NCBI GenBank assembly: GCA_020634495.1
Contig: JACKBR010000002.1
Location: forward strand, 1-64,000
DNA: 64,000 nt
Reading direction: 5' to 3'
Source: Ardenticatenaceae bacterium
Lineage (GTDB): Bacteria > Chloroflexota > Anaerolineae > Promineifilales > Promineifilaceae
The first letter of the stretch is position 1, and every line of letters begins with the position of its first letter. The notes below the pieces were generated by a model. It was not told where the DNA came from. It did no database searches and saw nothing but the letters and a program-made list of their open reading frames with translations. Of the stretch, positions 54,231-61,900 are shown piece by piece. The position numbers were made by a program, and so were the translations under genes.

Positions 54231-54896
54231 ATGAAAAAAATAACGCTTGAAATTGATTTGTTAGGCATCGGCACAGAAGTGGCGCAGGTACATCCTGATG
54301 TCACTGTGGGTCAGCTTGTGCAAGAAATTTTGGTGGAGTTTGGTCTGGAGCACGCTTTTTTGAACCAACATCAGCCCCATAAATATGCTTTACGAACAGC
54401 CTTGGACGGTATTGACCTCCCGCCGGACAAACCAATTCAGCAGATTGGTCAGCGGAGCATCCTGTATTTTCGGGAAAAAGAGGTGCTTGTACCAGAAACG
54501 GCCGTAGCCATCAGCCAACCTTTTTACCTGCGCTACCGCTCACATGTCTTCAAAATTAGCTGGACCCCGGCGCTCATCGGTAGGCCCATCCCTGGTGATG
54601 CGGACAATACGCGGCTTGCCGTCGATTTAGAACCGTTCAGTCTGGCAGTGTCGCGACGACAGGCAGAGATTGTGCGGGTGGACGGCCGTTTTGCCATTCG
54701 CAGCCTCAGTGAAAATCCCATATTGCTCAATGGGGCTTTACTCCCTTGGGGGCCTGATTCAGCCGAACTGCCACTGCCAGTACAGGATGGGGACAAAATT
54801 TTACTTCAGCGCAGCGGCATTTTGCTTACCTGTTTGCAACCAGCTAGCCTGTCCCAGATGAAGGCAGCCCCGCTCGTTTTAGGTGGTCATCCATGA
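54231..54896 (+). CDS. YukD-like ubiquitin-fold domain fused to FHA domain
   Basis: 221 aa; GGAG eight bases before the ATG at 54231. Residues 1-85: EsaB/YukD-type ubiquitin fold (ITLEIDLLGIGTEVAQVHPD, VGQLVQEILVEFGL, LDGIDLPPDKPIQQIG). Residues 105-215: FHA domain (LIGRPIPGD, AVSRRQAEI, NPILLNG). YukD/EsaB is an essential small partner of the T7SS in Firmicutes and is normally a lone about 80-aa protein; fusion to a phospho-reader is unusual. Follows the motor gene and overlaps the pseudokinase gene by 4 nt. Confidence 0.82.
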   Translation: MKKITLEIDLLGIGTEVAQVHPDVTVGQLVQEILVEFGLEHAFLNQHQPHKYALRTALDGIDLPPDKPIQQIGQRSILYFREKEVLVPETAVAISQPFYLRYRSHVFKISWTPALIGRPIPGDADNTRLAVDLEPFSLAVSRRQAEIVRVDGRFAIRSLSENPILLNGALLPWGPDSAELPLPVQDGDKILLQRSGILLTCLQPASLSQMKAAPLVLGGHP

Positions 54897-55879
54897 AACA
54901 ATGTTCATTTTGTGCCCACACACGTCCTGACGATAATTTGTGGTGTCAACAACGAAACTGCCCCGCCGAAAATACGGTCAATCGCCTGCGCCCCGGTGAT
55001 TTTGTGGGGGAACTGGCCATAGAAAAATGGGTAGCTACGCTGCCCACCGCCACCATTTACCGAGCATCTCGCGGCAACGAGCTGGTTTTGCTAAAAGTGG
55101 CTCATCCTGGCTTTGAAGAAAAACTCAAGCGAGAAGCCCGATTTTTGCAAAGTCACAGCCACCCAGGGTTGCCCCAACTTTTAGGTGCCCATTCAGATAC
55201 GGCCGTTAGCGAGCATCCGTACGGCCGTATCACCATTCAAGGGCAACTGTTTACCTATCTCCTGTTGGCCGATAGCACTGGGCGCACGTTGGATGAATGG
55301 CTCACTCGCAATCCGCAGCCCTGGCAGAAACATGTTGGCTGGATTATGAGCGCGCTTACGGATACGCTTGCTTATTATCATGATTGCGGCTATTACCATC
55401 TGGCCCTCTCAACTGGCATCATCTTGATCCGTTTCGACAATCGGCAAATACCGCGCCCTATCTTGTTAGACATTGGCTTGTGCGCCACGTTTGAAGACAT
55501 TGGCCGATATTGGCAGCCTCAGATAGCGGACCCTAATTTTTTAGCTCCAGAACTACGCCAACGTAAACCCATTAGCCAGCAAACGGACATATATGGGCTA
55601 GGTATGATTTTTCAGATGATGTTAACTGGCAGTAAGAGCGAGTCATACTCAGTACGAGCCGATTTGCTAGGGCTGCCCCAGTTAGCCCAGCGAGCCATGA
55701 GTGTAAAGATGGCGGAACGACCTGAAAATTGTCTGGCGTTTGCCAATCAATTGTTTGCAATGACGTCTCCTTTACCATCAGAAAACAAAAAAGTGGCGGT
55801 CCAGGTTCGCCTGCTCCACACCTTACTTTTGTTTATTCTGCTCACAGCAGCGTTACTCTTTATGGCATTGTTGATATGA
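54893..55879 (+). CDS. pseudokinase with C-terminal membrane helix (EssB/YukC-like)
   Basis: 328 aa. N-terminal zinc-ribbon-like Cys pairs (CSFC ... CQQRNC). Kinase-fold middle, but the catalytic loop reads GYYHLALSTGIIL (no Asp/Lys/Asn) and DFG is DIG, so no phosphotransfer is expected. C-terminal helix about 305-326 (LLHTLLLFILLTAALLFMALL). EssB/YukC of Firmicutes T7SS is also a pseudokinase plus one membrane helix encoded beside YukD, so this is the positional and structural counterpart. It lacks the long extracellular part of EssB. Last gene of the cluster; the convergent KilA-N remnant starts 2 nt beyond. Confidence 0.78.
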   Translation: MKQCSFCAHTRPDDNLWCQQRNCPAENTVNRLRPGDFVGELAIEKWVATLPTATIYRASRGNELVLLKVAHPGFEEKLKREARFLQSHSHPGLPQLLGAHSDTAVSEHPYGRITIQGQLFTYLLLADSTGRTLDEWLTRNPQPWQKHVGWIMSALTDTLAYYHDCGYYHLALSTGIILIRFDNRQIPRPILLDIGLCATFEDIGRYWQPQIADPNFLAPELRQRKPISQQTDIYGLGMIFQMMLTGSKSESYSVRADLLGLPQLAQRAMSVKMAERPENCLAFANQLFAMTSPLPSENKKVAVQVRLLHTLLLFILLTAALLFMALLI

Positions 55880-55881
55880 AT

Positions 55882-56274
55882 TTAACGAGGGATCAGCCTT
55901 CTTTTGTCTACAGGATAGTAATGACCCTCTATATCCTTGTGGGCATATGTGCCGCCATATCGCCCTGCTTTGGCAACAATACCGATGGCGTTTGTTTTAC
56001 TAACCCGCTGCTTCACGGAAAGAATGAAGCGGTTCAGGCCGGCCTGGTTTTTAATTCCCTCGAATTCGAGGGAATTAAAATCAGGATTGTAAATTTCTTC
56101 CCAGATGCCTAAAAACTCAATGCTGTTTTTATTCCTAAGCCAATTTTCGATTAAGGCTGATCCATTCTCAATGTCGCGCATCATGTCAGTCAGAGAGATG
56201 TAATCCTGTTCCTGATCGGTCAGGATTGTGATTTCGCTGCCTTCAACGTCAATCTTTTTCGTTTTCTTTGCCAT
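55882..56274 (-). pseudogene. KilA-N domain protein, N-terminal half
   Basis: 130 aa readable from the ATG at 56274. It shows the KilA-N start (DYISLTDMMRDIENGSALIENWLRN), FLGIWEEIYNPDFN and YGGTYAHKDI, then departs to an unrelated tail (EGHYYPVDKRR) and a stop, lacking the C-terminal half. The missing half's family match is at 21505-21690. KilA-N proteins are DNA-binding proteins of phages and mobile elements. It contains a 32-bp palindrome. Confidence 0.7.
56049..56080. repeat. 32-bp perfect palindrome
   Basis: Centred on GAATTC; each arm is 16 bp (TTTTAATTCCCTCGAA and its complement). It lies within the KilA-N reading frame (FNSLEFEGIK). It could be a protein-binding site or a cruciform hot spot. 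Confidence 0.7.
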
Positions 56275-56487
56275 TTCTTTTGCCTTGGATACTATGATTG
56301 TTGGAGAGCTTATTTTGTGATGAGCGAACATCTTTCAACCAGCTGCATTTGGTGAATTTTCGGCATCAACACAAGCACCTGTTTGTTACTTCCCATTATA
56401 TGTTTTTAGAACATATGTACAAGCGCACTTAACAGTAACAGAAATCTCTTGTTTAATCCCCACGTGACTGCTCTCCTCGTACAATGT

Positions 56488-56616
56488 GCCCTACATTGCC
56501 ATTACAAGCAATGCAGGGCGAACAATAACCAAACAACAGGCAGTTATCAAGTATGGTAAACACGTTGGGATATGCCGAGCACCTTTTCCGGGTGTGCGTG
56601 TAACACGTACACCCGG
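56488..56616. repeat. pair of strong hairpins in non-coding DNA
   Basis: Hairpin 1 (56488-56519): GCCCT-A-CATTGC against GCAATG-C-AGGGC, one internal mismatch. Hairpin 2 (56588-56616): CCGGGTGT-x-CGTGT against its complement, one mismatch, tiny loop. No gene in 56275-56660. Possible recombination or replication site, or ncRNA. Confidence 0.5.
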
Positions 56617-56661
56617 TTTCATTTGTTGTGCTGACACCGCGTCCCAACTGACTGTTTTAGA

Positions 56662-56800
56662 TCTAAACGGCCGTTTCCCTACAAGATCACTGTCTGCAAA
56701 TCGCAGACAGTTCAAGCGCTACAAAGTAGCAAACTGTTACCCTGCCACCACCTGCGCCTGCTGCCGGTAAAAATCCAGGAGCGCCGTTTTGGACGCCGGC
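56662..56800. repeat. about 138-bp direct repeat, copy 2
   Basis: Near-identical to 21732-21870, including the palindrome, the GCAGACAG hairpin and the end of the unknown-family gene. With the KilA-N halves beside each copy it marks the two sides of a 34-kb interval. Confidence 0.85.
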
Positions 56801-56860
56801 CGTCCCATTCCATAACGCAGCATATTCTCTGGAGAACGCTTCTTCTTATGGGGAGGCTGT
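56737..56860 (-). pseudogene. C-terminal fragment of the unknown-family gene
   Basis: Encodes ASKTALLDFYRQQAQVVAG, the tail of the 21807-22703 protein, joined to unrelated sequence upstream. Only the last about 20 codons are conserved. Confidence 0.6.
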
Positions 56861-57100
56861 ACGTTTGGCGGACGGCCGTTGACAAATGATTGAGGGAGTG
56901 AATAGGGTGGGCAACCGTATGATGGTTGCCTCATTATTTCGGAATGGGACCAAGAATAAGCCTTGTGTACCTTTCATGAATTGAGAATTTTATGTAATAT
57001 ATTTTCATCGTGCTTATTGAGTGCCAAGAACCTGTAAATTAATTTTGATGTGCCTTCAGTTTTGTAAAAAAAACTTTTAGCATGAAGAGGTATTGAAGAT

Positions 57101-57346
57101 ATGGATTGCATTGAATGTGGAGGACGAACAAAGCAAACTGATCCCCGTAGTTGGGATTGTTTAGATTGTGGCGCCGAATTATACAAAGGCAATGATGGGG
57201 AGATAGTTGTGGTTGGTTATCGTACTGATGCATCTGAAGGGTTAAGCGTGTGGGATGCAGCAGACATCTACTTTTCTAATGGATGCGATGAGGATTATCG
57301 TTTCGGATACACGCACGATGAATTAACAGAGGCGTTTAATCAATAA
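57101..57346 (+). CDS. small zinc-ribbon protein (81 aa)
   Basis: MDCIECGGRT ... WDCLDCGAELY gives two CxxC pairs typical of a zinc ribbon; the rest is acidic and Tyr-rich (DIYFSNGCDEDYRFGYTHDE). Short, with a weak ribosome site (GAGG 11 bases away). No family recognised; the Cys spacing supports a real gene. It sits alone between the repeat copy and the DnaA_N module. Confidence 0.5.
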   Translation: MDCIECGGRTKQTDPRSWDCLDCGAELYKGNDGEIVVVGYRTDASEGLSVWDAADIYFSNGCDEDYRFGYTHDELTEAFNQ

Positions 57347-57478
57347 ACACCAAAAGGGTAAAGCATTCTCCGTAAAGCCCTTTATCGATTCATTGGTTAC
57401 CGTTAATTGATGCGTTCATGAAAAAACGGTGGAAAGTTGACTGCGTTCCTCGACAAAATCAGCGCAATGAGCCTGATT

Positions 57479-58397
57479 TCATGATGCGACTACTCGTTGT
57501 TTGTAGAACGTCAGCAACGCCGCTTTCGATGGCGGGATAGCGCCCTTCTGCTCCCGGTAGCGAACATACGTGTGCTGTTCGGTCAAATTGTCAGCGGAAA
57601 CGGCCGTCCCATCCCCGTAGCGCAGTGCCTCCTCTAAAGAAGCATTTCTCATATGTCGATCTTGTCCTTTTTGAGGGCTGCCACTAATCTGCAGTGAAGG
57701 CACTGCGCTCTTAGGTTGGCGGGTCTTGCGCGTCACGGGACGGCCGTTCGCCACAACAGTCTGCAGCGAAGGAATCCCATTGTTTTGGGCGGAGCCGTTT
57801 TGGGGTTTGGCAGCACCGTTCGGCCCTCCTTATCTGCTCGCTTGCTGCCGCTACCAGCAGATAAGGAGCAGGCTGTCCAACGGATTGCTGATAGCCCATC
57901 ACTCCGTGATGGTACATCATGCGCAGCACGTCCCAGGCGTGAAGATAGGCTAAAACGGCCGTTGCCATCCGCCGCGCTTCGTACAGCTTGAAGGTAACGT
58001 TGACTTCCACTTTTGCCGGCCCGTTCGGCGTGATCGCCCCGGTGGGGGTCAATTTGCCCGGTCCACTTTTCAGTTCCACGTACACATTGTCACCTTTGAC
58101 GGCAACGGACAACACCCGGCTGGTAGCAGGTTGACCATTTTTCGGCGGCGTGCCCTTGTATTCTCTGTAGTTGAAACCCTGTTCAGCATTCAACAAAGCG
58201 TGAAACACAATTCTGGCATCGGACATATCGAGATAGTGGCTCACATGGTCTGACATTCCCTGACCGCGATTGTACGTGCCACCAAAGAGCCTTACCTTGC
58301 CAATGTTGAGCGCATCCTCAATATGCAGAAAGCGGGTTTTGGTTACGTGGCTGTACAGGCGAACACGGGTAGGGGTGGGGGAGGTTTGATTATTCAT
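57479..58397 (-). pseudogene. unknown-family element gene, frameshifted copy
   Basis: Paralogue of the 21807-22703 gene (AGGAG before the ATG at 58397; upstream frame open to 58538, overlapping the DnaA_N gene). Near 57830 it has one extra base relative to the intact copy, which throws the frame from LLVAAASEQ into non-homologous sequence; the homologous tail (NGRPVTRK ... ALLTFYKQRVV) resumes in another frame and ends at 57479. A single indel, so recent loss or a sequencing error. Confidence 0.75.
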
Positions 58398-58491
58398 GGG
58401 GGAGTCTCCTGATAATGTGCATTTTGGGATGTGGGATTTTTGAGCCACCCTGCTTACATGGCGCAAACTGGCTCTTGGTCTAGGTTCTTCT

Positions 58492-58854
58492 TCAAGCTGC
58501 GCGAGATATTCGTGCAGACGGTCTTCTAAAGGGTTCATGATATATCTTTCGCATAGTTCTGGGAACGAAACAAATTATCACCTTGCCACCGACCAAACCG
58601 ACAAGGGTGCGCTCGATGACTGGGGCCAGCCGGTTTGTCAACCATTCATGCGCAAATTCGTTGCGCACCCCCACAACCCAGAAAGTAGGGGTGCTGGGAG
58701 CAATTAAGATGCGGCTGTCTACCAGCCAGGTGTTAAAGGTCGCTTTGGTCATCTGCTGACGCAGATCGGCAAGAACAAGCGGCCACAGCTTGTCGGGGGC
58801 GACGACAAGAGGGGAGAAAACGGGTTGTGAAACGATAGATTCGATCATCATCAT
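58492..58854 (-). CDS. stand-alone DnaA N-terminal-domain protein
   Basis: 120 aa from one of several possible starts (GTG 58860, ATG 58854, 58851 or 58848; no clear ribosome site). Core: LWPLVLADLRQQMTKATFN, TWLVDSRILIA, VGVRNEFAHEWLTNRLAPVI. DnaA domain I binds DnaB and DiaA-type partners; a lone copy on an element may recruit host helicase or interfere with initiation. Overlaps the following gene by 47 nt, and this overlap is conserved at 22813-22859. Confidence 0.8.
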   Translation of the reverse strand: MMMIESIVSQPVFSPLVVAPDKLWPLVLADLRQQMTKATFNTWLVDSRILIAPSTPTFWVVGVRNEFAHEWLTNRLAPVIERTLVGLVGGKVIICFVPRTMRKIYHEPFRRPSARISRAA

Positions 58855-58928
58855 AGGCACGTCCGGAAAATGAGGATAGGTTTCAAACGGCGGCGAATGC
58901 CAGGCATACGCTCAGCCATGCTCAACTG

Positions 58929-61900
58929 TTACGCGGATAGTTGACTCAACAGCAGCCGCGGTCGCGGTACGGGCGGCGGCGCGGGTTTATGCAAGTCACC
59001 AGGTTCGTGTGTTTCGTCGCTCTCATCATGCTTCGCCTGCTTCCCGTTCAAATGCGTACTGATGACCGCAACACCGTTGTGTTTTTCCTGCCCATGGCCA
59101 TTGTCGATTGGCGAATGGCCATGGGTGAAAAGCGATGCCTGCTGGGCGGAACGGCCGTTGTGTCCATTGCCATTGATTACAACAGCCTCTGCCTCCTCCG
59201 GTTCTTCTTCCACCATCTGGTAGTCGCCAATAATGGTATTGGCCTGACGCAGGCTGGCATTGGCTTCGGCGAAGGCCTGCTGCAGGCTGTGAGCCTCAAT
59301 CTGCACATCGCCAGTAATGATTTTGGCCAGCGTGGCCACCAGGTCACCAGAAGTGAGGTCGTCGAGTTCAGCCAGGCTGTCGTCGCCGACGGTGTCGCCG
59401 TTGACGCGCAGAGCTGCGGCCACTTTCGCCGCCACCAGACGAAGGGCGTCCTCCTGAATGGTTTCCTCGTAGGCAAAGAAGTACACTTTCACTGGCTCCG
59501 TCTGGCCAATGCGCCAGGAGCGGCGGCTGGCCTGCAGGACGGTGTAAACGCTGTAGTCAATGGCCATCCAGACGATGGTCGGGAAATCGAGCAGGTCAAT
59601 GCCGGTCTCCACTTTGCGCGGATGAGTGATGATCACATCGACGCCGGCCTCTACCTGCTTTTCCACCCACTTTTCGCGCTTGTTGGGCGCGGCGCGAAGG
59701 ATGGCGGCCTTGAGTCCGACCGCTTCCAGCATCGCTTTCCACTCCGGCTGGATATCCAGCGTATCCGTCTGCTGGCACAGCAGCAGGACACGCCGCCCCT
59801 GCGCTTTCTCTTGCAGGCAAAGCTCAATGATTTCTTCCTCTTTGGGACCGATAAAATCATCCGGGAGTCCAGGCACTGAGGCGACGACATCGCCAGTACG
59901 GGGACATTCCACCACCTTGGCCCGGCGCGGCGAATCGGGCCAGAAGAGCAGGGCGTAGAGGTAGCCGGCCAGCAGCGACTTGTCGCCGCGAATGAGCCGC
60001 TCTTTGAGTTCTTCCTTGAGCTGGTCTTTGAGGGATTCATAGCGCAAGGCCTGTTCTGGAGCCATGGGCACAGAAACGGGGATTTCGGTGTATCCGGGCA
60101 GGGGGAAACCCATGTCGCCCAGCGACAGGAAGACCGACCGGTTGAGCAGCCAGGGCAACATGGCCGGGCTGCCGCCGGGCAGCTCTTTGAAGCGCACGTT
60201 GGAGCGGCTGTTGGCTGTCTGCCGTCCGTCCTCATCCAGGGTGACAGTTTCAATCCGCTGCAGAATGCCATAGGCTGAGACCCAATCCCGGCTGCGCAGG
60301 CGGCGCTGGCCGGTGGCTTCCGGGTCTACATAGGTTTTGCCCATTTCTGGGGCCAGACGGAAAAGCAGGTAGAAGAGGCTGGACGCTTTGCCACCGTAAA
60401 TGGTGCCGGTGAGGGCCACCACTTTCTCGGCCGCCTGGGCCAGGTGGTGCATGGCGTACCCCTGGTCACTGTCAAAGCCTTTGTACTGATGCACCTCATC
60501 CACTAACAGCAAATCCAGCTTCCCTTGGCCTCGTTTCTTGATGTAGCCAGCCAGCAATACCTTGCCATAGCCGAAGGTGTCGCGGACGGTCGTACCGTGC
60601 CACTTCTCCAGTTCATGAAACGGTACCGGCTGCCCTTTATCAGTATAGCTGCGGATGAGTCGCTCGCGCTGGGCGTACAGCTTGAAGCTGCCGCGCACCT
60701 GGGAATCGCTGCGGCGGCGGGTGAACTGATACAGCGGTGAGCGGCACTGCTCGTTGCTGCATGTCCACGTGGCGGTCTTGAGTTCTTTGACGGTTAACGG
60801 CCGTCCGCTGCGGAACTGGGTTTCACCGCATACGGGGCAGCGAATGCCACGCTGCTGCAGGGCCAGGATTTGGCGCTCGGTAAAGGGTCGTTCTTCGACG
60901 GGTAAGTCCATCAGTTTGCGGGCAGATATTACGTTGCCCCACGGCCGTTCGATATCGCTGTAGCCCTTGCTGCCGTAGTTATGACTTGCCGGACCGCCGT
61001 AGTCGTAGGCATGCTCCCAGCCGGAAGCGCTGCGGGCGGTGGTCTGCTTGAGGACGCCGACCAGCGGCGCATCATCGGGTTGATCGCCAAAGAATTGATC
61101 GACGTCGCTGATCGTTTGCAGGTGCGTTGTGCGCACACCGGGCCAGACGGCTTTGAACTCCCGCTGCCATTTGTCTACCAGGTGCGGCGGACAGAGGACA
61201 ATGGTGCGCCGGGCATGGCGACCGGCGGCAACTGAAGCGCCAATAGTCGTATTGTGCGTCACGATGTAATCATCGGTGACATACAGTTGGTTTTCGGAAT
61301 CCAGAGCGATACACTGGGCCTCCTTTTTGCCCACATACTCCACTTCCACAATGGCCCGCGACGGCTGGTATTTTGTGCGCGGCACCACGCGCTCCAGTTT
61401 ACGGCTCAGGCGGAATGGTTGGATTTCGTTTGGCAATGACACGCTAACGCGGTGAGATATGCGACCGAGGCGCTTTACACCATTGTGCTTGTATCTGGTT
61501 CTTCGGGTACTCGTTTTGGCAACACCCCCCAACGATTGCACCAGTGCAGCCAAGTCGCTCGCCAGCTGTTCCGACACGGAGGTAAACGTGATACAGCCAT
61601 TGCGATAGCCAATCGTGCCATCAGTATCAAGTAACCCTTGGAGCAGGGCAATGCGAGAAGATACGCTGGCAAATTGGTAAATTTCCGGGATGAACTTCGT
61701 TCCGGCGCCGGTTCCATATAAGCCAAGCTGCCGCAAGCTTTCTGTGACCACATTTTTCGGAATAGTCCAGCCGGAACTATCCGGTTTCCGCTTCCGAGCG
61801 ATGCGATACGTGACTTTGTCATTGGGCTTGAGGGTTAAGCCATCGGGCAAGGCAGCCTGCGCACCCTGGATAATCTCCTCATCCATTGACGAGATAGTGG

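Noticed and set aside
36498..55879. Type VI secretion or gas-vesicle-type phospho-regulon
   Set aside because: Kinase, PP2C and FHA proteins recall T6SS regulation, but no sheath, VgrG, ClpV or TssM homologue is present.
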